Shown here in pieces: positions 9,266 to 17,220 of a stretch of DNA of 64,000 nucleotides; position 1 is the stretch's first letter; each line of letters starts with the position of its first letter. This DNA comes from Rhodobacteraceae bacterium HLUCCO18. GTDB taxonomy: Bacteria > Pseudomonadota > Alphaproteobacteria > Rhodobacterales > Rhodobacteraceae. The stretch covers positions 1-64,000 of the forward strand of contig LJSY01000014.1 of the NCBI GenBank assembly GCA_001314805.1, written 5' to 3'. The notes under the pieces are model-generated. The model had not been told where the DNA came from. It made no database searches and worked only from the letters and a program-made list of their open reading frames with translations. The translations under genes were made by a program, and so were the position numbers.

Positions 9266-10284
9266 GGTTCGGGCCGGTTCCCGTGGCCGAGGCCGAGGGT
9301 GCGATCCTCGCCCATTCCGTGCGGCTGCCCCGGGGCGCACTCAAGAAGGGCCGGATGCTCTCGGAGGAGGATGTCGCAGCGCTTTCGGCCGCCGGGATCG
9401 ACCGCGTGACGGTCGCACGCCTTGCCCCGGGAGACGTCGTGGAGAACGAGGCGGCGGAACGGCTGGCACGGGCGCTGGTGCCCGACCCGGACGCGGCGGG
9501 GTTGCGCCTCGATCCCGCTTTCACGGGCCGGGTGAATATCCGGGCGACGGGGCCGGGGGTCGTGGCGCTGGACGCGGGTGCCATCGCGCGGCTGAACGCG
9601 GTCGATCCGATGATCACGCTGGCCACCGTGCCGGAATGGCAGCGGGTGATCGAGGGCACCATGGTGGGCACGGTCAAGATCATCTCCTACGCGGTCGACG
9701 GCGCGGCGCTCGCGGCCGCCTGCGCGGCGGGGGCGGGCGCGCTGAGCCGCCGCGCACCGGTCTGCCGGACGGCGGCGCTGATCGTGACGGAGGCCGCGGA
9801 AGGTCCCGCGCGGCGCGACGAGAAGGGGATCGCGGCGGTCGAGGCGCGGCTTGCTGCGCTGGGCGTGAGCCTCGCGGACGTGCGCACCGTGCCCCATGAT
9901 GCCGGTGCGGTCGCGGCGGCGCTGGCGGATGCCCAGGCCGACCTTCTTCTGATCCTGACCGTGTCGGCCACGTCGGACCCCAACGACGCGGCGCCAGCGG
10001 GGCTGGTGGCGGCGGGCGGGCGGCTGATCCGCTTCGGGATGCCCGTCGATCCGGGCAACCTGCTGGTGCTGGGCGAGATCGGCGCGCGGCCTGTCATCGG
10101 ATTGCCGGGCTGCGCGCGCTCGCCCGCGCTCAACGGGGCGGACTGGGTGCTGGAGCGCGCAGTCTGCGGGGTGAAGGTGAGCGCCGGTGACATCGCGGCG
10201 ATGGGGGTGGGTGGTCTCCTGAAGGAGATCCCGACCCGTCCCCAGCCGCGCGACGGGCCGCGCGGACGCGGGCAGGGTTCTTGA
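9262..10284 (+). CDS. MoeA/MogA-fold molybdopterin-binding protein
   Basis: A 340-residue protein with the MoeA N-terminal pattern (VPVAEAEGAILAHS, LKKGRMLSEEDVAAL) and a molybdopterin-binding domain that includes LLLILTVSATSDPNDAAPAGL and GLPGCARSPALNGADW. In many alphaproteobacteria this module is fused to a MobA-like nucleotidyltransferase at the C-terminus; here the protein stops after GVGGLLKEIPTRPQPRDG, where I would expect that fusion to continue. It is coupled to XdhC and likely helps complete the cofactor of the CoxSM-type enzyme. Confidence 0.8.
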   Translation: MRFGPVPVAEAEGAILAHSVRLPRGALKKGRMLSEEDVAALSAAGIDRVTVARLAPGDVVENEAAERLARALVPDPDAAGLRLDPAFTGRVNIRATGPGVVALDAGAIARLNAVDPMITLATVPEWQRVIEGTMVGTVKIISYAVDGAALAAACAAGAGALSRRAPVCRTAALIVTEAAEGPARRDEKGIAAVEARLAALGVSLADVRTVPHDAGAVAAALADAQADLLLILTVSATSDPNDAAPAGLVAAGGRLIRFGMPVDPGNLLVLGEIGARPVIGLPGCARSPALNGADWVLERAVCGVKVSAGDIAAMGVGGLLKEIPTRPQPRDGPRGRGQGS

Positions 10285-10339
10285 CGCGACTGCCCCGGCG
10301 CTACCTTTGGAACAGGTCCAAACCAAGGGAGAACCCGAG

Positions 10340-11098
10340 ATGACACGCCAAGTGACACTCCTTGCCGCCACCGCCGCGCTGGCGCTGACCGCCGCGCCGC
10401 TCGTCGCCCAGACGGCGGGCGACCACGTCACCTACGAGGTGGGGGGCATGGAATTCGAGGGCTATGTCGCCACGCCCGAGGGCGAAAGCCGCGGCACCGT
10501 CCTGATCGTCCACGACTGGGACGGCATGACCGACTACGAGGAAGCCCGCGCCGACATGCTGGCCGAGGCGGGCTATACCGCCTTCGCCATCGACGTCTAC
10601 GGCGCCGACGCCGATCCGCAGGGCCCCGAGGACTACCGCGCGCTGTCCGGGGCGCTCTATGGCGACCGGGAGACGTTTCGCGAGCGCCTGATGGGCTCGA
10701 TCATGGCCGCCGGCGATATTCCCGGTGCGACCGACAATGTGGTGATGATCGGCTACTGCTTCGGCGGCGCGGCGGTGCTGGAAGCCGCACGCGCGGGCGC
10801 GGAGCTTGATGGGTTCGTCAGCTTCCACGGCGGGTTGCCCACGCCCGAGGGGCAGGACTGGTCCGACGCCAGCGGTGCCCCGATCATGTTCTTCCACGGC
10901 TCGGCCGACCCGGTCTCGGGCATCGGCGATCTGGCGCAGGTCATGGCAGAGCTGAACGAGGCGGACATCCCGCACGGCGCCGAGATCTACGGGGGTGCCC
11001 GGCACAGCTTCACGGTTCCCGGCTCGAACGACTACCTCGCGGAGCCGGACGCGGACAGCTGGGACGGGCTGATGGAGTTTCTCGACGAGACGCTCTGA
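10340..11098 (+). CDS. exported dienelactone hydrolase family protein
   Basis: A 252-residue alpha/beta hydrolase with a signal peptide (MTRQVTLLAATAALALTAAP...VAQ). The nucleophile is a cysteine in MIGYCFGGAAV, with D and H in SADPVSG and GARHSFTVPGSND, as in dienelactone hydrolases. I chose ATG 10340 because AAGGGAG lies 8 bases upstream. It may act on small lactones or esters in the periplasm. Its place between molybdenum-cofactor genes and coxS does not explain its substrate. Confidence 0.85.
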   Translation: MTRQVTLLAATAALALTAAPLVAQTAGDHVTYEVGGMEFEGYVATPEGESRGTVLIVHDWDGMTDYEEARADMLAEAGYTAFAIDVYGADADPQGPEDYRALSGALYGDRETFRERLMGSIMAAGDIPGATDNVVMIGYCFGGAAVLEAARAGAELDGFVSFHGGLPTPEGQDWSDASGAPIMFFHGSADPVSGIGDLAQVMAELNEADIPHGAEIYGGARHSFTVPGSNDYLAEPDADSWDGLMEFLDETL

Positions 11099-11108
11099 GG
11101 TCGGGGCA

Positions 11109-11132
11109 GGGGGTGACGCGCGCGTCGCCCCC
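11109..11132. terminator. possible terminator hairpin after the hydrolase gene
   Basis: GGGGGTGACGCG at 11109-11120 pairs with CGCGTCGCCCCC at 11121-11132 with one G-T wobble. It begins 10 bases after the stop of the hydrolase. There is no T-run, so termination is only possible, not shown. Confidence 0.4.
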
Positions 11133-11200
11133 CTTCTCGTCGCCGGCGATCCGTGATTGGATGAGAGAGACAGGACCGTGACGGCGAGATGAGGAATGAC

Positions 11201-11686
<486 letters not shown>

Positions 11687-11718
11687 TGCGTCGCCCCGGT
11701 GGTTGGCCGGGGGATTGC

Positions 11719-11738
11719 GTATTTATGGAAAGATGAAG
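11719..11738 (+). repeat. dispersed repeat tail, copy B (between coxS and coxM)
   Basis: GTATTTATGGAAAGATGAAG differs by one base from the tail of copies A and D. A short GC-rich segment precedes it. It occupies the coxS-coxM gap, the place where a coxL gene would be expected. Confidence 0.65.
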
Positions 11739-11776
11739 GGGTGGGGGCGTGCCCTGCCGCAACAGGGGCGAGAGAG

Positions 11777-12568
11777 ATGTACGATTTCGAATTCGCGAAA
11801 CCCGGGACGATCGCCGAGGCCGCGGCGGCCTTGAAGGGCGAGGGCGCGCAGGCGCTGGGCGGGGGGCAGACGCTTCTACCGACGATGAAGCAGCGGCTGG
11901 CCGCGCCCGAGCTTCTGGTGAGCCTGAGCGGCATCGCGGAGATGCAGGGCGTCTGCGTCTCGGACGCGGGCGAGGTCTGCATCGGCGGCGCGACGACGCA
12001 TGCCACCGTCGCGCGGGAGGCGGCGGCGCATTACCCGGCGCTGGCCGATCTGGCCGGGCGCATCGGCGACCCGGCGGTCCGCAACCGTGGCACGATCGGC
12101 GGCAGTCTCGCCAATAACGACCCCTCCGCCTGTTATCCGGCCGCCGCACTGGGGTCGGGCGCGCGCATCCTGACGAACACGCGCGAGATCGCGGCGGACG
12201 CGTTCTTCGAGGGCATGTTCGCCACCGCGCTCGAGGAGGGCGAGATCATCACCGAGGTACGGTTCCCGGTGCCGCAGGTCGCCGCCTGGGCGAAGTTCGC
12301 GCAGCCCGCCTCACGATTCGCGCTGGTCGGCGTTTTCGTCGCGCGCTTCGCCGATGGTGTCCGGGTGGCGGTGACTGGCGCATCGTCCGATGGCGTGTTC
12401 CGCTGGACGGAGGCCGAGGCCGCGCTGGGCGCGTCGTTCGAGGCGGAGGCGCTGGCCCCGCTCTCGCCGCCCGGTGGCGACATGATCTCGGATATCCACG
12501 GGTCCGGCGATTACCGCGCCCATCTGGTGAAGGTGATGGCGGGACGGGCCGTCGCGGCGGCCGGGTAG
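11777..12568 (+). CDS. coxM: CO-dehydrogenase-type FAD-binding medium subunit
   Basis: The flavoprotein subunit of a molybdenum hydroxylase, taking electrons from the [2Fe-2S] subunit. 263 residues. FAD-binding motifs are ALGGGQTLLP near residue 33 and TIGGSLANNDPSACYPA near residue 110. The start at 11777 (MYDFEFAKPGTIAEA) is the canonical beginning. The gene lies 90 bases after coxS. The catalytic Mo subunit is not encoded in the window, so the enzyme is incomplete here. Confidence 0.92.
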   Translation: MYDFEFAKPGTIAEAAAALKGEGAQALGGGQTLLPTMKQRLAAPELLVSLSGIAEMQGVCVSDAGEVCIGGATTHATVAREAAAHYPALADLAGRIGDPAVRNRGTIGGSLANNDPSACYPAAALGSGARILTNTREIAADAFFEGMFATALEEGEIITEVRFPVPQVAAWAKFAQPASRFALVGVFVARFADGVRVAVTGASSDGVFRWTEAEAALGASFEAEALAPLSPPGGDMISDIHGSGDYRAHLVKVMAGRAVAAAG

Positions 12569-12584
12569 CCCCGCACGCGACCAG

Positions 12585-13232
12585 TCAGGCCGGGTGCGCG
12601 TGTCGGGGGGCGGGATGCGCGGCCTCCGGTTCCGCGTCCAGGTCGAGCCAGAGACGCCCCTTGCGATAGCCGCCGCGAACGAGGAAGCCCGGGCTTCGGA
12701 TATCGGGAAAGCGTTCAGCCCAGTCGCGGTAGCGGTCGTTGGTGACCACACGTGCCTTCAGGTCCTGCGCCTCGCGCAGGATGATCGGATCGGCTTGGGT
12801 GCCCTTGTCCACCACCATCACGCGGTCCGTGGGCAGGCCGAGCATCTTGCCGAATACGTGATCGTGGCAATAGCGGCCCTCCAGCAGGTAACCCGCATTG
12901 GCGTCGAAAATGACGCCGGGCGTGAAGCCCAGGCCCTTCAGGTGGCGCACCACCTCGCGCACCGGCTCGATGCGTGGGGTGTCGCCGCCCCAGTGCATCA
13001 CGTTGGAGCCGTCGATGACGATCCAGGCCGGGTCTTTCCTGGGGCGTGGGCGCCAGCCGACGATCCAGGCCGGGTCCGCGACGGGGCGTGCGCGCCAGGC
13101 GTGGAACAGCAGCCAGAGGCTCGCGAGGCAGGAGGGGCCCGCGATCAGGATCAGGTCCGACAGGCCGGGCAGGGCGAATGCCGCCGCGACACCGGCAAGC
13201 GACAGGAGAAACAGGAGGAACGGGACCAGCAT
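12585..13232 (-). CDS. membrane-anchored NYN-domain ribonuclease-like protein
   Basis: A 215-residue protein. Two hydrophobic segments fill the first 45 residues, then a Zc3h12a-like NYN (PIN-type) nuclease domain: AWIVIDGSNVMHWGG, VIFDANAGY, VMVVDKGTQADPIIL and ARVVTNDRYRDWAERFP. These carry the acidic residues (D in DGSNV, D in FDANAG, D in QADP, ND in TNDRY) expected of a metal-dependent RNA nuclease. Membrane attachment would place the domain at the inner face. It ends 16 bases from the convergent coxM. The substrate is unknown. Confidence 0.8.
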   Translation of the reverse strand: MLVPFLLFLLSLAGVAAAFALPGLSDLILIAGPSCLASLWLLFHAWRARPVADPAWIVGWRPRPRKDPAWIVIDGSNVMHWGGDTPRIEPVREVVRHLKGLGFTPGVIFDANAGYLLEGRYCHDHVFGKMLGLPTDRVMVVDKGTQADPIILREAQDLKARVVTNDRYRDWAERFPDIRSPGFLVRGGYRKGRLWLDLDAEPEAAHPAPRHAHPA

Positions 13233-13340
13233 CTGCCCAGCGTGGCGTGCGGAAGGAGCGGCACCGTGGCCGCCGCGTGACGATTCCTTGGCAAGGTGCC
13301 CTGTAGCGGCTCGGCCGTGCCGAAGCGGTCTTGCGCCACG

Positions 13341-13368
13341 AAAAAGGCGCGCCGTCCCGGGCGCGCCT
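13341..13368 (-). terminator. intrinsic terminator of infC
   Basis: On the minus strand GGCGCGCC, a 6-base loop and GGCGCGCC are followed directly by TTTTT. It begins 25 bases after the infC stop, so it is a good rho-independent terminator. Confidence 0.85.
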
Positions 13369-13392
13369 CGTGTCGCGGGAACGGGCCGCGGC

Positions 13393-13935
13393 CTACTTGG
13401 CCGGGCCGATCATCATGACCATCTGGCGGCCTTCCATCCTTGGCATGTTCTCGACCTTGCCGAGGCCCTCGACGTCGCTTGCCACCCGTTCGAGAAGCTC
13501 GCGCCCGAGGTTCTGGTGCGCCATCTCGCGTCCGCGGAAGCGGAGCGTAACCTTGACCTTGTCGCCGGCTTCGAGAAAGCGCGTCACGTTGCGCATCTTG
13601 ACGTCGTAGTCATGGGTGTCCGTGTTGGGACGGAATTTCACCTCCTTGACCTCGATCGTCTTCTGCTTTTTGCGCGCCTCGGCCTCGCGTTTCTGGGTCT
13701 CGTACTTGAACTTGCCGAAATCCATGATCTTGCAGACCGGCGGGTCGGCGTTGGGCGAGATCTCGACGAGGTCGAGCCCGGCTTCGATGGCCATGTCCAT
13801 GGCTTTGGCGGGGTGTACGACACCGACGTTTTCGCCGTCCGCGCCGATCAGCCTGATCTCGGGGGCGCGGATCTTCTCGTTCACGCGCGGGCCGGTGTCG
13901 CGGGTCGGCGGCGCGTTGTGGGGTCTGCGGGCTAT
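13393..13935 (-). CDS. infC: translation initiation factor IF-3
   Basis: Binds the 30S subunit and checks initiator tRNA and start codon. 180 residues with the usual N domain ([21 protein letters not shown]), lysine-rich linker ([11 protein letters not shown]) and C domain ([30 protein letters not shown]). The conserved protein begins [10 protein letters not shown], and the codon at that place is ATA with AGAAGGA 8 bases before it. IF-3 genes typically use AUU or another rare start for autoregulation, so I infer an AUA start at 13935. The track ATG at 14001 lies 22 codons further upstream and would give an unlikely extension. Confidence 0.93.
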   Translation of the reverse strand: MARRPHNAPPTRDTGPRVNEKIRAPEIRLIGADGENVGVVHPAKAMDMAIEAGLDLVEISPNADPPVCKIMDFGKFKYETQKREAEARKKQKTIEVKEVKFRPNTDTHDYDVKMRNVTRFLEAGDKVKVTLRFRGREMAHQNLGRELLERVASDVEGLGKVENMPRMEGRQMVMMIGPAK

Positions 13936-14133
13936 TGGGATCGTCCTTCTGTAGCCATAAAGTCGATGGCCAAACGTATCCTCATGGCCTGCTCGATTCA
14001 AGGTAGCGTTTCAAGGCGATCCCGGCGCCGATCCGCTGTCCGCCCGCCGATCGGATCCGGGTCGTTGCGCCGGACGTCACCGCGGGTGTAGCGGCGTGCC
14101 TGTGTGAAGCGATGCTGAAAGGTGGGTTGCATC

Positions 14134-14766
14134 ATGAGAGTTCTGATTATCGTCGTCATCCTCGCGGCCCTTGGGCTGGGCGCGTATTTCCTCAGCCAGG
14201 GCGCGCCGGGGGAACGGGAGGACACCGCCCGCGCGCCGGAGGCGGCGGTGGAAGAGGCCGAAGGGGAAGCCGAAGGGGAGGCCGAGGTCGTGGCGGATGA
14301 CACCGCCGAGACCGCCGAGACCGCCGAAGAGGCGATGACGGCGGTCGAGGACGCCGTCGAGGAAACCACAACCGCCGTCGAGGCGGCCGCGGGAAACGCC
14401 GTCGATGCCGCGACCGGGGCCGCAGAAGAAGCCGCCGGCGCAGCGAACGACACGCTCGAGCGTCTGACCGAGGATGCGGCAGAGACGGCCGGGGACGAAG
14501 CCGATGCGGTCTCGGAGGCCGCCGGCGACGCGGCCAACGCCGTCCTCGAGGCCGCGACGGGGGCGCCGGAGGCGTCGCCGCGTCTGCAGGACGCTCTGAC
14601 GCGCGACGGGTTCGACGTCGACACCGCGATCGCGGCCATCGAAGGCTCGGAGGTGTCCGAGATGACGAAGCGCGCGGCGCGTGCCGCCCTGGAAAGGGCG
14701 CGGGACACTCCCGAAATGATGCCCGCGGCGATCGAACAGGCGCGCAGCATTCTCGGGCTGGAATAG
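14134..14766 (+). CDS. acidic, Ala/Glu-rich single-pass membrane protein
   Basis: A 210-residue protein. One hydrophobic helix (VLIIVVILAALGLGAYFL) at residues 3-20 is followed by a long low-complexity acidic region of Ala, Glu, Thr and Asp, probably a helical rod in the periplasm, and a more ordered end (LQDALTRDGFDVDTAIAAIEGSE, then ERARDTPEMMPAAIEQARSIL). AAGGTGGG lies before ATG 14134. No family recognised. It is followed by a clear terminator, so it is a monocistronic unit. Confidence 0.7.
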   Translation: MRVLIIVVILAALGLGAYFLSQGAPGEREDTARAPEAAVEEAEGEAEGEAEVVADDTAETAETAEEAMTAVEDAVEETTTAVEAAAGNAVDAATGAAEEAAGAANDTLERLTEDAAETAGDEADAVSEAAGDAANAVLEAATGAPEASPRLQDALTRDGFDVDTAIAAIEGSEVSEMTKRAARAALERARDTPEMMPAAIEQARSILGLE

Positions 14767-14788
14767 CGCGCGACGGGTTGCAGAAAGG

Positions 14789-14823
14789 AAAAGCCCCCGC
14801 CGCGGACCGCGCCGGGGGCTTTG
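14789..14823. terminator. bidirectional terminator between the acidic protein and fpr
   Basis: AAAGCCCCCG..CGGGGGCTTT forms a strong stem with A-runs on one side and T-runs on the other. It serves the rightward acidic-protein gene and the leftward fpr gene, which converge here. Confidence 0.8.
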
Positions 14824-14856
14824 GCAAGGGGCGCAGTCGTCCGGCAGGTCGCGACC

Positions 14857-15696
14857 CTAGTCGAGAAACGCCTTTTCCACCACGTATTCGGCGGGCTGCG
14901 AATTGGCACCTTCGCGCAGCCCCGCCTCCTCCAGCATCTCCTTGAGTTCGAGGTTGAAGGCGAGGTTGCCGCAGATCATCGCCCGGTCGTTCTCGGGACA
15001 GAGCGGTGTGACGCCGAGATCGGCATAGGCCTCGCCCGAGCGGATCAGGTCGGTGATCCGGCCCATCTTGGCGCTCTCTTCGCGGGTCGTGGTCGGGTAG
15101 TACCTGATCTTTTTCCAGAAACCGTCGCCGATGACCTCGTTGAGAAGCTCGTCCTCGCGCAGGCTCTCGATGATCTCGCGGCCATAGGTCAGCTCGCCCG
15201 CCTCGCGGCAGGTATGGGTGATGATGACCTCGTCGTAATCCTCGTAGGTCTGCGGCTCCCGCAGGAGCGAGGCGAAGGGCGCGAACCCGGTGCCGGTGGC
15301 GAAGAACCAGATGCGCTTGCCGGGCAGCAGCGCGTCATGCACCAGTGTGCCCACGGGCTTGGGGCGCAGGATGATCTCGTCGCCCGGACGGATATGCTGA
15401 AGCCGCGAGGTCAGCGGCCCGTTGGGGACCTTGATCGAGTAGAATTCGAGCTCTTCGTCCCAGGAGGGGGAGGCGATCGAGTAGGCCCGCAGAAGCGGCT
15501 TGACCTTGCCCGTCTTCGGGTCGGGCTCGTCCATCAGGCCGATCATCACGAATTCGCCCGAGCGGAAGCGCAGCGACGGCGGACGCGTGCAGCGGAACCG
15601 GAACAGCCGGTCGGTGTAATGCTGCACCTCGGTCACGGTCTGCGCGTCCGGGAGCGTGGGCGTGGCCTTGACGGCGGGGCTTTCGGTGTCTTTCAC
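14857..15696 (-). CDS. fpr: ferredoxin-NADP reductase
   Basis: An FAD enzyme exchanging electrons between NADPH and ferredoxin or flavodoxin. FAD-binding motifs RAYSIASPSWDE and the NADP-binding GTGFAPFASLLR, with CREAGELTYG, ICGNLAFN and a C-terminal VEKAFLD typical of the bacterial type. From the GTG at 15696 it has 279 residues, close to the family's length of about 270; the track start at 15747 gives 296. An FNR-like box lies 60-73 bases upstream. In Rhodobacterales fpr often ends the cys operon after DUF2849, cysI and cysH; here only DUF2849 is left. Confidence 0.9.
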   Translation of the reverse strand: MKDTESPAVKATPTLPDAQTVTEVQHYTDRLFRFRCTRPPSLRFRSGEFVMIGLMDEPDPKTGKVKPLLRAYSIASPSWDEELEFYSIKVPNGPLTSRLQHIRPGDEIILRPKPVGTLVHDALLPGKRIWFFATGTGFAPFASLLREPQTYEDYDEVIITHTCREAGELTYGREIIESLREDELLNEVIGDGFWKKIRYYPTTTREESAKMGRITDLIRSGEAYADLGVTPLCPENDRAMICGNLAFNLELKEMLEEAGLREGANSQPAEYVVEKAFLD

Positions 15697-15755
15697 GGGG
15701 GGCCTCGGGGATGAGCGGCTTTGGCGGAGATTGCCCGCAGCCCTCAACGTAAGCC

Positions 15756-15769
15756 TTGATCTGGATCAG
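15756..15769. promoter_or_regulatory. FNR-like box upstream of fpr
   Basis: TTGATCTGGATCAG matches the FNR/FnrL site TTGAT-N4-ATCAA with one mismatch at the last base. It lies 60 bases upstream of the GTG start of fpr, between fpr and DUF2849, and suggests oxygen control of fpr. Confidence 0.5.
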
Positions 15770-15819
15770 GGGAAGGGCGCCGCCCCGGGGCGGCCTGTCG
15801 CGGGCGCGGGCGGTACCGG

Positions 15820-16041
15820 TCACGGCACCGGATCGGTGCCTGCCTCCGTAAGGCGCGGGGCGGTCACCTCGTGGGCGCGCGCCTCCGCGTCGAGCAGGTG
15901 CAACTCCGCAGTCATGGCATCCAAGATGCCCAGCGCCCGGCGCGGATCGCGCGTCCAGTCGCCGTTCGGTCCCAGATAGACGGTTTCCCCGGTCACGAGG
16001 TCCGTTGCGGCCAGATGCCTGAGAGGTGCGATGCGTGCCAT
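15820..16041 (-). CDS. DUF2849 family protein, short form
   Basis: A 73-residue protein. LVTGETVYLGPNGDWTRDPRRA is the signature start of DUF2849, which in Rhodobacterales lies between cysG and the sulfite reductase gene of the cys operon. Family members I know are about 100 residues and end with a conserved HFREAFRAKGPSNR-like tail; here the reading ends earlier with EAGTDPVP, so the C-terminal quarter is missing. It is divergent from an AsnC-type regulator. cysG, cysI, cysH and DUF934 are absent. Probably a remnant of a reduced operon. Confidence 0.6.
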   Translation of the reverse strand: MARIAPLRHLAATDLVTGETVYLGPNGDWTRDPRRALGILDAMTAELHLLDAEARAHEVTAPRLTEAGTDPVP

Positions 16042-16079
16042 CGTGGCGGTCCCGATTGAATTATTGGCAGAGGATAGAA

Positions 16080-16104
16080 CATTCTCCCGAAGAATGGGAG
16101 AATG
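16080..16104. promoter_or_regulatory. palindromic operator in the divergent promoter region
   Basis: CATTCTCCC and GGGAGAATG form a perfect 9-bp inverted repeat with a 7-base spacer. It lies between the DUF2849 start (16041) and the AsnC-type regulator start (16181), where an autoregulatory operator of an Lrp/AsnC protein would be expected. Confidence 0.6.
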
Positions 16105-16180
16105 CGCTTGCGGAAAGGAACGTGCGTTCGATAAACGGTGCTCCGAAAGGACAACATTCCCAGCAGCGAGGGCCCGCGAA

Positions 16181-16648
16181 ATGTCCGTCCAGATCGACGC
16201 CCTCGACCGACGCATTCTCGCTGCCCTGCAGGAGGATGCCAGCCGCTCGCTGGAGGAGATCGCGCGCCATGTGGGGTCGTCCAAGACGCCGGTCTGGACA
16301 CGGATTCGCAAGCTGAAGGAGGCGGGCGTCATCGGGCGGCAGACGGTGCTGCTGGATGCCGAGGCGCTGGGGCTCGAGGCCTGTTTCTTCGTCCTCATCC
16401 GAACGTCGGAGCACGAGGCGGACTGGCAGAACCGCTTTCTTGCCACGCTGAAGGAACGCCCCGAGGTGATGGAGGCGCACCGGCTGGCGGGCGATATCGA
16501 CTATATCCTGAAGGTCCGCGTCCCGAACGCGCGCGCCTATGACGTGTTCTACCAGGCGCTGATCGGCGAGGTGAAGATCCACACGGTCACGGCGCTGCTG
16601 TCGATGGAAGAGATCAAGTCCTCGCCGCTTCTGCCGCTGGGGGTGTGA
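16181..16648 (+). CDS. Lrp/AsnC family transcriptional regulator
   Basis: A 155-residue regulator. The N-terminal winged helix (DALDRRILAALQEDASRSLEEIARHVG, then TPVWTRIRKLKEAGVI) is followed by the AsnC-type ligand domain (EVMEAHRLAGDIDYILKVRV). ATG 16181 begins the standard length; the track start 150 bases earlier lies in the regulatory region. In relatives this gene is divergent from the cys operon and controls assimilatory sulfate reduction; here the target operon is reduced to DUF2849 and possibly fpr. Confidence 0.9.
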   Translation: MSVQIDALDRRILAALQEDASRSLEEIARHVGSSKTPVWTRIRKLKEAGVIGRQTVLLDAEALGLEACFFVLIRTSEHEADWQNRFLATLKERPEVMEAHRLAGDIDYILKVRVPNARAYDVFYQALIGEVKIHTVTALLSMEEIKSSPLLPLGV

Positions 16649-16656
16649 GGGGGGGC

Positions 16657-17220
16657 TCAGTAGAACCCCACCTCGGCCACATCGATCCGGGCCGAGTGGT
16701 CGCGGCCATAGGCGACCACGCCCAGCGAGGTCAGACGGTCGGCCCGCGGCACCCGTGGCAGAAACCCGCCCGAGCGCTCGAACGCCTCGAAAGGCAGGCG
16801 GATCTCGGCCCAGTCCGGTCCCACGTCGAACCCGGCCTGGTAGTACTGCCACGGCAGCCGCGTGCCGCGCGTGCGCAGATGGACGAAATAGCGCTGGGAA
16901 TTGCCGCGCACGACAAGACGCACACCCTCGGCGCTGTCCGCCGCTCCGTCCGGCAGATCCAGCCGCATCTGGATGAACCCGCCATTGTTCGCGGTGCTGA
17001 CGCTGCCGGTCATGCGGGCGAAACCTTCACCGTCCTGCGACAGGATCTCCACGCCGCCCGTGGACACGCCGCCCATCACCTGGTCGGTGAAAAAGCGCCA
17101 CCTCGTTTCCGCACCCGGCTCGAAACGTTCGGTCATCGGATCCTCCGCCAGTGCCATCAGGGGCAGCATCACGATAGCGATCAGCACCGTGAGGCCAAGG
17201 CGCAACCCCATCCTGCGCAT
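16657..17220 (-). CDS. exported CIA30-family protein
   Basis: A 187-residue protein with a signal peptide (GLTVLIAIVMLPLMALA). The mature domain matches the complex-I intermediate-associated protein 30 / galactose-binding beta-sandwich type: WRFFTDQVMGGVSTGG, GFIQMRLDL, RGNSQRYFVHLRTRGT and YYQAGFDVGPDWAEIRLPFEAF. Bacterial members are unlinked to complex I as far as I know. ATG 17220 overlaps the stop of the hydrolase-OsmC gene by one base, so the two are probably co-translated. Confidence 0.8.
   Translation of the reverse strand: MRRMGLRLGLTVLIAIVMLPLMALAEDPMTERFEPGAETRWRFFTDQVMGGVSTGGVEILSQDGEGFARMTGSVSTANNGGFIQMRLDLPDGAADSAEGVRLVVRGNSQRYFVHLRTRGTRLPWQYYQAGFDVGPDWAEIRLPFEAFERSGGFLPRVPRADRLTSLGVVAYGRDHSARIDVAEVGFY

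Noticed and set aside
15820-16446. 208-aa ORF on the minus strand
   Set aside because: The upstream two thirds are antisense to the AsnC-type regulator; only the last 73 codons match DUF2849.
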